A DNA stretch of 49,696 nucleotides, from positions 1-49,696 of IMG/VR virus record IMGVR_UViG_3300046538_000294. The stretch is one strand, 5' to 3'. The notes under the pieces were generated by a model that worked only from the letters and a program-made list of their open reading frames with translations, did no database searches and was not told the origin of the DNA. Of the stretch, positions 1 to 8,751 are shown in pieces (the stretch's first letter is position 1; each line of letters opens with the position of its first letter). The position numbers and the translations under genes were made by a program. The stretch is from a virus.

Positions 1-753
1 ATGGATATCCCTCAGAAGGACGAGATTCTTGCCGACTGGCATCAACAGATCGACAACCGACGGCTGTGGCTTAACCCGCTCGCCCACTACAAATACCTGA
101 TGCGCCTCGCCGACCGCTTGTTGGACCTTGGCGCCATTGACCCGCTGGAACGCTTCGACATGGTTGAACTTGCAAACGCCGCCTTCTGCCATTTCACCGA
201 GGAGGTGCCCGCCGAGTGGCGTCACCCGGCCTCGGACTACGACGTTTACAACGCCGGCGGCGAACCGGTCGGGAGCATCCGTGGGAATCGATATTTCCTG
301 AACGCGGGTATGGCGCAGCCAGGCCCGATGGATTTCTTTGCCCAGATTCAGCGCGCTGACGGCCAGTCCAAAATCGTCACGCGCTCGTACCAACCCTATG
401 GCGAACTGATCGACCGGCACATTTACACAGAAACCGGGCAGAAGCTGACGCTGGTCGAACGCAACCGCCTATTTGCCGGCGTGGCCAGGACGCGGCTGGA
501 CGATCCGGATTGCTATCGCGCAACAGTCGACGCGGCACTAATTGCCTTGGAAGAAGGGAACATGGCTCTGTACGTCGAGCTGTGGGAGAAAGAAAACTTC
601 TCGATCTTCCGACGATGCTCTTCATGCTGCGATCGCTTTTATCTGCGTGAGGACTGCGAAGCCTGTGCTGGCCACGGCTTTGTCGAAGATCCTAATTGCC
701 CGAGCAAACTTCCTCCCTCCATGCGCGGTCAACCGGTGACGAAACCGGATTGA
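1..753 (+). CDS. Hypothetical protein with C-terminal cysteine cluster
   Basis: A 250-residue protein whose ATG is the first base of the window, so upstream signals and a longer start cannot be judged. I do not recognise the family. The N-terminal two thirds look like an ordinary soluble mixed domain. Near residues 205-225 there is a cysteine-rich segment (CSSCC, then CEACAGHG) that resembles a small zinc ribbon. It lies 12 nt before the SRAP gene on the same strand and probably shares its transcript. It could belong to the phage edge or to flanking host DNA. Confidence 0.7.
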   Translation: MDIPQKDEILADWHQQIDNRRLWLNPLAHYKYLMRLADRLLDLGAIDPLERFDMVELANAAFCHFTEEVPAEWRHPASDYDVYNAGGEPVGSIRGNRYFLNAGMAQPGPMDFFAQIQRADGQSKIVTRSYQPYGELIDRHIYTETGQKLTLVERNRLFAGVARTRLDDPDCYRATVDAALIALEEGNMALYVELWEKENFSIFRRCSSCCDRFYLREDCEACAGHGFVEDPNCPSKLPPSMRGQPVTKPD

Positions 754-765
754 TAGAGATGCGCC

Positions 766-1419
766 ATGTGCAGCCATTACGAAGCCCCGTCGCACCCGCA
801 GATCATGAAAGCGTTCGGCGTCGAGGGTCCGGAACAAGGCAGACTGGACTTGTGGCCGACCTACATGGGTCCATTCTTGCGACGACCAAAACGCGAGGAA
901 GATCAAGACGAGCCAGGTCCCGCGCTTGAAATGCTGTCTGGGTCCTTCGGGCTGATCCCTGGCTGGAGCAAAGACACGAAGATTGCCAGGCGCACGTACA
1001 ACGCCCGATCGGAAACGGCCGCGAAGAAACCATCATTCCGCAGCGCTTGGAAGAACGGGCAGCATTGCATCATCCCCGCCGCAGCCATTTACGAGCCCGA
1101 CTGGCGTTCCGGCAAGGCAATCCCGACACGGATCGCCCGGGCCGACGGAGAACTACTGGGCATCGCTGGCCTGTGGGAGTGGTGGCGCAATCCAGAAGGC
1201 GAGATCGTGCACAGCTATTCCATGCTGACAATCAACGCCGACGATCACACTTTCATGCGGGATTACCACAAGCCGGACGACGAAAAGCGGATGGTGGTGA
1301 TCCTGCCGGCCGGGCTGTACAACGACTGGCTCGACGCGCCAGCCGGCGAGAGCATGGAATTCATGCGGCAGTATCCGGCCGATCGGATGGCAGTGGTGCC
1401 AAAGGAGAAGGAATTATGA
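766..1419 (+). CDS. SOS response-associated peptidase (SRAP, YedK/HMCES family)
   Basis: This 217-residue protein has the hallmarks of the SRAP family. The mature protein would begin with the catalytic Cys2 after Met removal (MCSHYEAP). An Asn-Ala-Arg-Ser-Glu segment (YNARSET) follows the first third, then a Pro-Ala-Ala-Ala-Ile-Tyr-Glu motif, and an active-site His lies in DYHKPDDEKRM. Known members form a covalent thiazolidine crosslink with abasic sites in single-stranded DNA and so shield them. It overlaps the next gene by ATGA. A role in protecting phage or host DNA during SOS induction is inferred. Confidence 0.92.
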   Translation: MCSHYEAPSHPQIMKAFGVEGPEQGRLDLWPTYMGPFLRRPKREEDQDEPGPALEMLSGSFGLIPGWSKDTKIARRTYNARSETAAKKPSFRSAWKNGQHCIIPAAAIYEPDWRSGKAIPTRIARADGELLGIAGLWEWWRNPEGEIVHSYSMLTINADDHTFMRDYHKPDDEKRMVVILPAGLYNDWLDAPAGESMEFMRQYPADRMAVVPKEKEL

Positions 1420-1652
1420 TTTTGGATGATGGCGCTTTACCGCCAAGGTATCGCGAGGAGGTCCAACGGCTGCTGTCGATGATCAGCACCGCAGTGGATG
1501 CTGATACGGCGCGAATCGTTGGCCGGTATGCGGAGGGGGTCGTGCGAGGGTTTGAGGTTGCGAAGTCGCTGAGGAATAGCGACATCGAGGAGCTATTCGT
1601 GATGATCGAAGCCGCGACACAGATACGGCTTGAGTATCTGGCTTCTCAGTAA
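1416..1652 (+). CDS. Small hypothetical protein coupled to SRAP
   Basis: The ATG overlaps the stop of the SRAP gene (ATGA at 1416-1419), and AAGGAGAAGG sits just upstream as ribosome binding site. This strongly supports translation of the 78-residue product. It is predicted to be largely helical and acidic with no membrane segment. I do not recognise the family. The tight coupling suggests co-production with SRAP. It ends convergently with the minus-strand late operon. Confidence 0.7.
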   Translation: MILDDGALPPRYREEVQRLLSMISTAVDADTARIVGRYAEGVVRGFEVAKSLRNSDIEELFVMIEAATQIRLEYLASQ

Positions 1653-1732
1653 ATTACCCACATGGTAGCCAGCGCAACCGTAACCCAGATGAGCGTCAAT
1701 AGTATTAAAAGCCCCGCAAAGCGCAAGTCCAT
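1646..1732 (-). CDS. Putative 28-residue membrane peptide
   Basis: The minus strand encodes a 28-residue peptide starting MDLRFAGLL and ending WVIY, almost entirely one hydrophobic helix. A weak GGA ribosome site lies about 7 nt upstream of the ATG. Its last bases overlap the end of the convergent plus-strand gene. It would be the last gene of the late operon, next to the lysis genes, where small membrane peptides are common. Support is only composition and context. Confidence 0.35.
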   Translation of the reverse strand: MDLRFAGLLILLTLIWVTVALATMWVIY

Positions 1733-1818
1733 GGCGATATCCGTTTCAAAAGGGTACGAATCTACCTCTGCTAATCGGCAACTCAATAATGGCCCAGCTC
1801 CGGCTTGCGGCCTGGGTA

Positions 1819-2022
1819 TTACCCCAGTGCTCCAGCCTCTATCTTATGTAGGTCCCCCCATGGATGATCTTCATACTGGGCATGCCCACATCCACGGGCG
1901 TGTTCGAATGCGCACGATCCTTCACCCTCCACTTGTTCGGCCCGGCAGGTCCTGCAAAAGATGACGCCCCCTGTAATTTCCCAAAACGAATTCCATTTCA
2001 CAAGCTTCTCTGAGCTGCTCAT
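1819..2022 (-). CDS. Small putative zinc-binding phage protein
   Basis: A 67-residue protein starting MSSSEKLVKW, with GGAG 8 nt before the ATG. Cysteine and histidine pairs (CRTC, then a later Cys and an HARGCGH segment) suggest a zinc-binding fold. It lies downstream of the spanin genes at the end of the late operon. The reading frame stays open further upstream to 2193, but the ribosome site and the protein-like composition begin at this ATG. Family not recognised. Confidence 0.55.
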   Translation of the reverse strand: MSSSEKLVKWNSFWEITGGVIFCRTCRAEQVEGEGSCAFEHARGCGHAQYEDHPWGDLHKIEAGALG

Positions 2023-2134
2023 TACAACTACTCCAGCTACAACCTCGAAGCGGGATTGATGTCTCACCATGGGCGTGTCAAACGCAAATTGATATGTAAA
2101 CCGTGCAACCAGTGAGACCGAGTGGCGTGCGGTT

Positions 2135-2677
2135 TCAATAAAGAGCGCCTGGGGAGGGCCGATTAGCCGACAAGGCTTGATAGGCTGCCTCACACGCCAG
2201 CCCCGCTATTCGGGCACCGTCATAAGCCCGCGCCAGCTCTCCCGCTCGTTTGTCAGCCCTTTGGAACAGTTCGGAAAGCACCATTGCGGCGCGGGTGGCT
2301 GTTTTGCCTCGCTCGGCAGCGCCGGTATCGCTGGAGCTGCAGGTTGATCTGGCAGCAAGGTTTGCGGCTTCGGCCCGCACCCGCTCAGCAGCATCGTCAG
2401 CGCCAGCAGCATCAGCAATGGCAACCTTTGTTTGTTCTCTTGCATCATTCCCCACCTGGTTGATTGCCGTCTGGCGGCGTTGCTCTTCTGTTCGATTGGC
2501 CGTCGTCGCGGCGGCGAGCCCCTTCGCCTGCAAAACTTGCTGGTCCGCCCACAACGCCTTCCACCGAAGATCAGTAACGGTCACGCCGTGGTGATAAGAC
2601 CCGTAGAGCACGCCTGCGCAAGCCAGGATGATCAGCACCAATCCCCCAAGCCTCACGTACAAGCTGGCTGAGTTCAT
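2135..2677 (-). CDS. Rz-like inner-membrane spanin (i-spanin)
   Basis: A 180-residue protein with a short N-terminal tail, one membrane segment (about residues 10-28, LVLIILACAGVLYGSY) and a long alanine-rich, charged periplasmic coiled coil. This is the architecture of Rz/DUF2514-type i-spanins, which join with Rz1 to fuse inner and outer membranes in the last step of lysis. Its ATG overlaps the endolysin stop (ATGA). A longer upstream start is rejected because it would lie inside the endolysin gene and lacks a ribosome site. A second lysis gene is nested inside it in another frame. Confidence 0.85.
   Translation of the reverse strand: MNSASLYVRLGGLVLIILACAGVLYGSYHHGVTVTDLRWKALWADQQVLQAKGLAAATTANRTEEQRRQTAINQVGNDAREQTKVAIADAAGADDAAERVRAEAANLAARSTCSSSDTGAAERGKTATRAAMVLSELFQRADKRAGELARAYDGARIAGLACEAAYQALSANRPSPGALY
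2206..2448 (-). CDS. Rz1-like outer-membrane lipoprotein spanin (o-spanin), nested
   Basis: Entirely inside the Rz-like gene, in a different frame on the same strand. The 80-residue product has a lysine/arginine N-terminus, a hydrophobic stretch and a clear lipobox (LLSGC) around residues 20-24, followed by a proline-rich mature part. This matches Rz1-type lipoproteins that partner Rz. Two adjacent ATG codons are possible starts, with a GGGGA ribosome site in front. The nested arrangement is the same as in lambda. Confidence 0.85.
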   Translation of the reverse strand: MMQENKQRLPLLMLLALTMLLSGCGPKPQTLLPDQPAAPAIPALPSEAKQPPAPQWCFPNCSKGLTNERESWRGLMTVPE

Positions 2678-3099
2678 GGCACGTCCTTGAAGAAAATGTG
2701 GTGGCCCAGGCGCAACGTCTGCTTCGCGCCCACTACCCACTTCGGCGGCTTGGCCATTGATGTCGAGTAGTAGTGGGTCGCACCGCCGGTAGGGTCAGGC
2801 TTGGCGCTGTCGATGACTTGCTGCGCGGCGAGCTGGCACTTCGCGAACTCGGCTGCCGGAATCGGCTTGGCACCGCTGAGGAATGGAAAGTTCGGGTCGT
2901 TAGAGTTCCAGCAACTGAACTGGTACGGCTTCTGGCAGACGCCGGCATAGCCCTCGCCCCACCACGATCGATCCTTGCCGTCGTTCACCCGGTTGCGGAT
3001 CGTCCAGCCGGTGGCCACCATCCCGTCCAGTCCCTCGCCGCGCGCCTCACCCCACAGCGTTCGCGCCAGCACATCGCGATCTTTGTCTGTAACGGTCAT
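2674..3099 (-). CDS. Endolysin, cell wall hydrolase of SleB type
   Basis: A 141-residue protein with the cell-wall-hydrolase signature of the Hydrolase_2/SleB family: LARTLWGEARGE near the N-terminus with the catalytic Glu, then VATGWTIRNRV, and a C-terminal HYYS segment. Family members cut peptidoglycan glycan strands. There is no signal peptide, so release would depend on a holin. The start at 3099 is chosen because GGAGAAAA lies just upstream; a longer open frame runs through a terminator hairpin. The gene overlaps the Rz-like gene by ATGA. Confidence 0.88.
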   Translation of the reverse strand: MTVTDKDRDVLARTLWGEARGEGLDGMVATGWTIRNRVNDGKDRSWWGEGYAGVCQKPYQFSCWNSNDPNFPFLSGAKPIPAAEFAKCQLAAQQVIDSAKPDPTGGATHYYSTSMAKPPKWVVGAKQTLRLGHHIFFKDVP

Positions 3100-3117
3100 C
3101 ACTTTTCTCCAGGCATT

Positions 3118-3142
3118 AAAAAACCCGCTCATGGCGGGTTTT
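3118..3142 (-). terminator. Intrinsic terminator upstream of endolysin
   Basis: An inverted repeat CCCGC / GCGGG flanked by six A on one side and four T on the other can act on both strands; the stronger U-tract is on the minus strand. It separates the hypothetical gene at 3259-3729 from the lysis genes. A second perfect dyad, CCCGCATATGCGGG, follows at 3149-3162. Confidence 0.7.
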
Positions 3143-3258
3143 GGGGTTCCCGCATATGCGGGGTCTGCTGTCACTACGCGAAGGCGCTCAGTGTCATGCG
3201 ATGGAATTATCCAAAAGATAGGACGGCTTCTGAGGCGGGACCATGCAGTCAACTACAT

Positions 3259-3729
3259 TCAGGCGGGAACATATCCAATGTAGGCGCTGATGCAGGTTGC
3301 CAAAACAGACGCCCCGGTATTTTTCGCAATTTCAAAGACCGTCCTGATGATTTGCTTGAACTTGTGCTCGCCTTCGGGGCTGATGTCCACCAGCCGAGCC
3401 TGCGCCAACGCGTTTTTAATCCTTCGTTTCAGAAGCTCGTCCTCAATCTGATCGATTGAGTCGCTAACGCTTTCCACTTCCGCAAAAAAAACTGCTCTGT
3501 CCGACTCCAGCTTTTTCATATAAGAAGCAGGCGTGTGTACCTCATTTCCTTCGGCATCGAGAGTTTCAATTTTCCCGTTTTTACCAACGCTAATGAATGT
3601 CTCCACTTGAGATAGGTCATCCACGATAACAACGTTCTTTTTTACATCGAGCCGGCCGATTTCTGCGCCTTCACCTATATCTATAAATTTCATAGCCGTC
3701 CCTGCTCCGATCGATACATGGACGAACAT
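3259..3729 (-). CDS. Hypothetical protein, possible moron in the late region
   Basis: A 156-residue soluble protein with a strong ribosome site (AGGAG four to five nt before the ATG). The N-terminal half is beta-rich (MKFIDIGEGAEIGRLDV), and the C-terminal half is helical with a short hydrophobic end. It is less GC-rich than the tail genes on either side and is followed by its own terminator, which suggests an independently acquired gene. Family not recognised. Confidence 0.6.
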   Translation of the reverse strand: MFVHVSIGAGTAMKFIDIGEGAEIGRLDVKKNVVIVDDLSQVETFISVGKNGKIETLDAEGNEVHTPASYMKKLESDRAVFFAEVESVSDSIDQIEDELLKRRIKNALAQARLVDISPEGEHKFKQIIRTVFEIAKNTGASVLATCISAYIGYVPA

Positions 3730-3814
3730 AGTACTCCTGTCCTCAACAGACAGCTTTGACTCCTAACGAAATATTCCTGTGAGATGCGGTCGTGATCCGA
3801 TTATCAAATTAGCG

Positions 3815-4264
3815 TTACTCCACAGCGTCCGCCTCGAGCGCGGGCCCTTCGTCAAGCACCTTTGCTGCGCCCAACAGTTCCGTAAGACGCTGAATCTCGG
3901 CCTGGGCGGTCGCTAGCTGTTCCCGGCTCTGATCGAGTTCGCTGCCAAGGTCGTGGTTTTCGCCCACCAGAGCGTCGACATGCGCAGACAGCGCTTGATT
4001 TTCGGCAGTTAGTGCCTGGTTCGTTATAATCGTCACCGCGTTTACATCGCCCAGCACATCACTGAGCTGTTGACCAGATTCGCTGTCGAGCAATGCCAGT
4101 TGCTGCGGCGAGTTAGCCTGGGTGGCAATGACGTTCCCGTCCATAAGGGTCTGGGTAAGAGTTTGCAGATGAGCTCCCGTCAGATGTCCACGGTTGTTCA
4201 CTTGGTCACCAAAGCGCATCAGAACTTCGTAGAAAAATGTTACCTGCTCAAAAACTGGGGGCAT
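3815..4264 (-). CDS. Hypothetical protein behind the tail fibre, coiled coil
   Basis: A 149-residue protein with a predicted coiled coil in its second half (heptad-like ENQALSAHVDALVGENHDL onwards) and an acidic C-terminus. It starts 3 nt after the fibre gene stop, so it is read as part of the tail-fibre unit. Such genes often encode fibre chaperones or small structural partners, but nothing here proves that. Family not recognised. Confidence 0.65.
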   Translation of the reverse strand: MPPVFEQVTFFYEVLMRFGDQVNNRGHLTGAHLQTLTQTLMDGNVIATQANSPQQLALLDSESGQQLSDVLGDVNAVTIITNQALTAENQALSAHVDALVGENHDLGSELDQSREQLATAQAEIQRLTELLGAAKVLDEGPALEADAVE

Positions 4265-4267
4265 GGT

Positions 4268-5239
4268 TCAACTCACTGTGGTGGTGGTATTGAGAAGCTG
4301 CCAAACAGTGCCGTTGGACCGACAGGTCTTCGCGCCGCCGTTAGCATTAGTTACGTCGATCAGATGGCCGCTATACAGAGACGCACTCGGCAAGGTCGTA
4401 AGCGTGAATTGTCCTAACCGTAGGGGGTTGCTTAGTACGGCCGCGCCGGTTACTGCAAGAGACTCCAGCGTGGTTTGACCCGTCGAGCGGCTGATCACCA
4501 TAGGCGTGCTAAGGCCCGCGCCCGCGTCACTGAATCGAGAAATCCAGAAATCGGTTCCTGCGTTGCTCCCTGCCTCAGCGCCGTTGCTTCCGCCGAACGT
4601 CCAGCGGGCAGATAAGCCCGTATAGACCGCCACACGCTTCTGCGCCCCGGCTGGCCCATTCATATTGATTGACGTGTTGCCCGTGGTTCGACTGGCCGTG
4701 ATATCCCCGTTCACTGACGCCAGTGCAGCAAGAATTTGCGCGGTCCCACCAACCCGGAGTTCGCCGGTGGTCTGCATCACCCCAACTGCGGTGATAGTCG
4801 CGGCAGAAATGCGGATGTCCCCACCGTCGTTTGAACCCGTTCCGCCCTGACACAGGATACGCCCGTCCCGATCAACAGCCGTGGTTCCGCTGTGCAGGTC
4901 GATGTACGCCGGCGTTCCCGCGCCCGATGTATCGCCCAGCTCTATGGTCGCTTTGCAGGTGATTACACCGGTGACTCCCATGTTCCCCGTGAAGTTTGGG
5001 TTCGCTAAGGGAGCCTTCAGATCCAACGCGGCCTGCTGCGGCGAACTCACTGGTTTGGCATTGTCCGCGGTGTTTTCTGCATTGGGCAGGCCGACGTCTG
5101 TTTTCGTCAGAACCACCACACCGGTACGACCAGCAACGGATGTTACGGAACCTGTTTTGTCGACCTTCCCACTGATGAGCGCCTTTATGTCGGCGCCGAT
5201 GGCTTGCGCCAGCGCGATGATGCGCGCATCGAGGCTCAC
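4268..5239 (-). CDS. Putative tail fibre protein
   Basis: A 323-residue protein. It uses a GTG start (GTG AGC CTC GAT), 3 nt after the stop of the upstream fibre gene. The N-terminal 25 residues (MSLDARIIALAQAIGADIKA) nearly match those of the preceding gene. The rest is rich in Gly, Thr, Ser and Asn with repeated short beta-strand patterns, typical of trimeric fibres. The C-terminal motif ending in CRSNGTVWQLLN resembles fibre tip regions. Receptor binding is inferred from position and composition. Confidence 0.72.
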   Translation of the reverse strand: MSLDARIIALAQAIGADIKALISGKVDKTGSVTSVAGRTGVVVLTKTDVGLPNAENTADNAKPVSSPQQAALDLKAPLANPNFTGNMGVTGVITCKATIELGDTSGAGTPAYIDLHSGTTAVDRDGRILCQGGTGSNDGGDIRISAATITAVGVMQTTGELRVGGTAQILAALASVNGDITASRTTGNTSINMNGPAGAQKRVAVYTGLSARWTFGGSNGAEAGSNAGTDFWISRFSDAGAGLSTPMVISRSTGQTTLESLAVTGAAVLSNPLRLGQFTLTTLPSASLYSGHLIDVTNANGGAKTCRSNGTVWQLLNTTTTVS

Positions 5240-5242
5240 CGG

Positions 5243-5737
5243 TTAGGCCTTGGCGGTGACGTAGGAGGCCGAGAAATCAGTCTCGGGGTTGCCCACGCCA
5301 ATGTTCTGGCAGGCCTGCAGCTTCTGCGCCGTGGTCAGGGTCTGCGCATCGTCGAAGCGGACACGGTTTGCGACCGCCGTGGTCAGTGCGGTCAACAAGC
5401 CTTCATCGTTCACGATCAGGTCCTGCAGCTCTTTCAGGGTGTCAAACGCCGCACTGGCGCCACCCAAGATGGAAGTCTGGACAGCGGCCTTTGCCGCTTC
5501 AATCGAATCGAAGATTTTGTTCGCCGACCAGGTGACAGACGTCGCGCCATCGCCGGCACCGTCGTCGATCACAGCGCCCGAGGATCCCAGCAGGCTGTAC
5601 AGCTCATTGATCGCAGAGACCAAGTTGCCTTTTGCCGTGGTGGACAAAGCAGTCAGGTCACCCTGTTTGAGGGTCAGAGCTTTTACGTCGGCGCCGACAG
5701 CCTGCGCGAGGGCGATGATGCGGGTTTCAAGAGACAT
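5243..5737 (-). CDS. Putative short tail fibre or fibre attachment protein
   Basis: A 164-residue protein whose N-terminus (MSLETRIIALAQAVGADVKA) is a close copy of that of the next gene. The middle part (KGNLVSAINELYSLL) is a pattern often found in phage fibre and tail-associated proteins. The two genes look like products of a tandem duplication in which only the anchoring N-terminus stayed similar. It may form a base for the longer fibre. Exact role unknown. Confidence 0.65.
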   Translation of the reverse strand: MSLETRIIALAQAVGADVKALTLKQGDLTALSTTAKGNLVSAINELYSLLGSSGAVIDDGAGDGATSVTWSANKIFDSIEAAKAAVQTSILGGASAAFDTLKELQDLIVNDEGLLTALTTAVANRVRFDDAQTLTTAQKLQACQNIGVGNPETDFSASYVTAKA

Positions 5738-5740
5738 GAC

Positions 5741-6481
5741 TTATCCTTTGGCGAGAATGTAGTAGTTGAGTGGGTCGGGGTTTAAATCGTCTGAGACGTA
5801 CAGCTTTCGGTCGGAGCCGAACTTGAGGCGGTTGTTTGGATCGGCGCTCAGCTCGGCGGAACCAACACCTGGTGCGCCCTGCTCGCCCACCGTCAAAATC
5901 TGCGGGTCACTGCAGTTGCCTGCGCAGCCTTCTCCAATGGAACCGGTGAAATAGCGCGTAAGCGTCGGCCCGGCGTAGGTGACATCGAGCGTGTAGGTGA
6001 GGTCATCGCCTGTGAGCAGCGCAGTCTGCGCAGCGGTAAGCACGCGACTGATGGTCCCCGGCGCTGTAACTGCCAGACCGGCGCCCAGCGCTAGCGTCAG
6101 CACCAGCAATTCCCCCCGGCTGATCGTCATCACGATTGATGCTTCGGAGAGGTTCACCGGCGCCCGGTAAATGATCTGTCCGCCACTGGCACGCAATCCC
6201 GCCGCCGACAGCGAATTAATCTCGATGACGTCAGCGCTGATCAACTTCGCTTTGTGGGGTAACTGACGAATCGGCTCTCTGTTCAGATCGGTCATGCCCT
6301 GGACGCCGCGCACCCAGACCGGCCAATCAGAGGTCAACCCGTGGCTGGGCACCGTGAGGCGAACGGGCGCGCCCGCAATGCTGGAGATATCCCGGTAAAC
6401 AAACTCGGGCTGCATAATCCGAATGGTGTCGCGGTAAGTAGTCCCCGGAACGACGGACAGGTCTTTACAGGCCGGCTGCAT
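5741..6481 (-). CDS. Hypothetical tail-tip or baseplate protein
   Basis: A 246-residue, beta-rich protein between the large tail protein and the fibres, with only 3 nt to the next gene. The C-terminal half carries a Gly/Ala-rich part, then a segment NRLKFGSDRKLYVSDDL that looks like a fibre-connecting beta element. Position in the tail operon implies a structural role. Family not recognised. Confidence 0.62.
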   Translation of the reverse strand: MQPACKDLSVVPGTTYRDTIRIMQPEFVYRDISSIAGAPVRLTVPSHGLTSDWPVWVRGVQGMTDLNREPIRQLPHKAKLISADVIEINSLSAAGLRASGGQIIYRAPVNLSEASIVMTISRGELLVLTLALGAGLAVTAPGTISRVLTAAQTALLTGDDLTYTLDVTYAGPTLTRYFTGSIGEGCAGNCSDPQILTVGEQGAPGVGSAELSADPNNRLKFGSDRKLYVSDDLNPDPLNYYILAKG

Positions 6482-6509
6482 GGCTGGCTTCTCCTAAGTG
6501 GGAAGGCGG

Positions 6510-8036
6510 TTAGACCCAGTTAACTTTATCGGGGGTTAAGATAATGAATTCTTCAGTGGCCGGGTTGTAACTACCGTAGTGCCGCATATCTGCCGGAAGT
6601 GCTACCGGACTTTCCAGCGCGATATACCCGTTCGCTGTTAAAACTCCGTCCATACGCTCGATTGCATCACCGCGATAATCGGTAGACGTAATCGCAATTA
6701 AATTGTTGCTGTACAGCACGAATGATGACCTTTTCTCACCGGCGTTGTAGTGGGGTAAATCCCCGCCGCTACCGGCAAGACTCGCGCCCGAGTCAGTCCA
6801 CATTTTGAACGGCGTGTCACCGTAGATCTCGGTTACAACGCTTGCACCGTCCACGCTGATAACCGTCAGATCGCCGTGATCCCAATTCGAGGAAACGGAA
6901 TACTGGTTCGTCCTGCTCCAGGCCGCGCCCGGGCCCTCCCAAGAAATGGTGCCCTGTCCTGATGCTGATCCACCGCCAGTGATGTTCATGCTGCCCGGAT
7001 CAATCGTCTGGCCGCTGCCGTCGTTAAACTCTTCGCGGATCATCGGTGAGAGCGTTGAAGCGGAAAAGCTGGCCCCGCCTCTCACGTAAGTGTCGTGAAA
7101 CTTCAGGTAGCAGGGTATCGGTGTTTCATCTTCGAACAACACCATTACCATCCACTTCCGTGTCGCCTCCAAACTGGCTGGGCCGTTCCATGTTCCTGAC
7201 GGGCCATTGATCACTTCGACTGTGGGGGAAAAGTTGTAAGTGACCGTATCCCCTACGTGTTCGCCGTCTCGGACAATCGGCGTCCTATCGATTTCAATGG
7301 CACCACCCGACTCTCCGAAACTTCCGTACAAATTGCCGCTGTCTGATACTTCCTCGGAATAAATATCGTCAAAGTCGAACAGCACTTCACCCGCCACCAC
7401 GAAACTCTTCTCGACGCGGGACAGCGACACTTTGTAGAACATGTAAGCCCGCACCCGGGCGTCCACGGTTTTCTCGGCATTGCCGGTGGCTGGGTTGAAC
7501 AATGACCAGGCCAGTATTGCGGTGCGGCCTGAGGTACTGACGCTGTGCAGACGCACCGTCACATCACCGGCAGCGCCTAGGTTTCCGAACAGTTTCAGCC
7601 TTGTGGTGAAGTCGGTATTGCCTACAGGGACTTCAAAAGTATGAGGCACGCTCTCTGCAGGCAGTCCAAAATCACCGAATCTCCGCAGTATGATTTGCAC
7701 CGTGCTCGACGTATCGCGGATCGTGAAAGCGGTCAAATTTACGATCCATCGCGTGCCGTCCTCAGCCTGAAATATCCACCCACTCAAACTTTTGTTGTAG
7801 AGGCTTACTCCCGTCAGCAGCGCCTGGCCCGCCCAATACTGTCCGCCAGGGGGTGTGGTCGCTGCTTCTTCAGGCGTGATGGGCGCAATACCGGGAACCT
7901 TGATCAGATGAGTGTCTCCAGGTCCGTAGATAGCGCCACCAGGTGGCTGACTGTAAGAGACCCTTTCGCCATTCGGCAGGTTTACAACGGAATTACGCAC
8001 AAGCCCATGCCAAGGCCAGACCAGCATTCGATTCAT
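6510..8036 (-). CDS. Large hypothetical tail-tip protein
   Basis: A 508-residue beta-rich protein starting MNRMLVWPWHG. The ATG at 8036 is preferred over a TTG six bases upstream because GAGG lies 7 nt before it. Composition (Gly, Ser, Thr, Asn rich, few charges) fits an extracellular tail or fibre component. It follows the conserved hub-like genes and precedes the fibre genes. No enzymatic motif was seen. Confidence 0.65.
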   Translation of the reverse strand: MNRMLVWPWHGLVRNSVVNLPNGERVSYSQPPGGAIYGPGDTHLIKVPGIAPITPEEAATTPPGGQYWAGQALLTGVSLYNKSLSGWIFQAEDGTRWIVNLTAFTIRDTSSTVQIILRRFGDFGLPAESVPHTFEVPVGNTDFTTRLKLFGNLGAAGDVTVRLHSVSTSGRTAILAWSLFNPATGNAEKTVDARVRAYMFYKVSLSRVEKSFVVAGEVLFDFDDIYSEEVSDSGNLYGSFGESGGAIEIDRTPIVRDGEHVGDTVTYNFSPTVEVINGPSGTWNGPASLEATRKWMVMVLFEDETPIPCYLKFHDTYVRGGASFSASTLSPMIREEFNDGSGQTIDPGSMNITGGGSASGQGTISWEGPGAAWSRTNQYSVSSNWDHGDLTVISVDGASVVTEIYGDTPFKMWTDSGASLAGSGGDLPHYNAGEKRSSFVLYSNNLIAITSTDYRGDAIERMDGVLTANGYIALESPVALPADMRHYGSYNPATEEFIILTPDKVNWV

Positions 8037-8053
8037 GGACAACCCTCAATGCG

Positions 8054-8743
8054 CTAGACCGTACCCGGTTCAGCACCGCCGCCAGATCCGCCGGACGCCG
8101 ACACAGCAGAAGTCGTACGGCTCAGCACGAACCACGCGCCCCCTAAGCCCAACATGTCATATCGGGTGATGCTGGCACCGGCAGCCACCAGCACACCATC
8201 AGCCACGTTAACAACCGGCGCCGACTCTGAGGACACGTAACAGTTACTGTCGCCCGGCGCGAAGTTCAGCATCAATATTTCGAGCCGGAAGGTCTGCGCC
8301 CCCTCGGGCGGCGCCGGGAAAGTGATCGCAAAAGGCTGGGGCAAGCCCGAGACAAGCGACCAGGTCATGCTTTGGTATTCCAGGCTAACCACAAACTCAA
8401 TGGCCAGGCTGATCGGACTGCGAATAGCCCCACCGGTGCCGATCAATGCCGACAGCTTGTTCAGCGTTCCGGCCGTCACAGCACAGTAAACAAAGGTACC
8501 GCTCGGCCAATCTTGCGCAGTGGTGCCTTCCTGAGCGCGCACGATCGACACGCCACCGAACAGAACCCGGACAGCAACAACCTCTACGGGCGCGGCGTCG
8601 ATTGGATTCAAAGAACTGGAGAGCGTCAGGATGTATTCGCCGTCCGGCAATAGCGCTAGGGCTTCAGCGCTGATAGGCAAGTTAGTGTCGGACGCCGACA
8701 GCCCGGCCGTCAGCTGGGTAAGCCAATTGTTTATGAAGTTCAT
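8054..8743 (-). CDS. Hypothetical tail protein
   Basis: A 229-residue protein starting MNFINNWLTQLTAGLSASD, beta-rich with an amphipathic N-terminus and a Gly/Ser tail. The segment SIVRAQEGTTAQDWPSGTFV resembles the repeat seen in many phage tail-tip and fibre-base proteins. It lies 10 nt after a smaller tail-region gene. A structural role in the tail tip is inferred from neighbours only. Confidence 0.65.
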   Translation of the reverse strand: MNFINNWLTQLTAGLSASDTNLPISAEALALLPDGEYILTLSSSLNPIDAAPVEVVAVRVLFGGVSIVRAQEGTTAQDWPSGTFVYCAVTAGTLNKLSALIGTGGAIRSPISLAIEFVVSLEYQSMTWSLVSGLPQPFAITFPAPPEGAQTFRLEILMLNFAPGDSNCYVSSESAPVVNVADGVLVAAGASITRYDMLGLGGAWFVLSRTTSAVSASGGSGGGAEPGTV

Positions 8744-8751
8744 ATCGGTCC

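Noticed and set aside
1662-1964. Open frame of 100 codons on the plus strand
   Set aside because: Low protein character, no ribosome site, and opposed by a better supported small gene on the minus strand.
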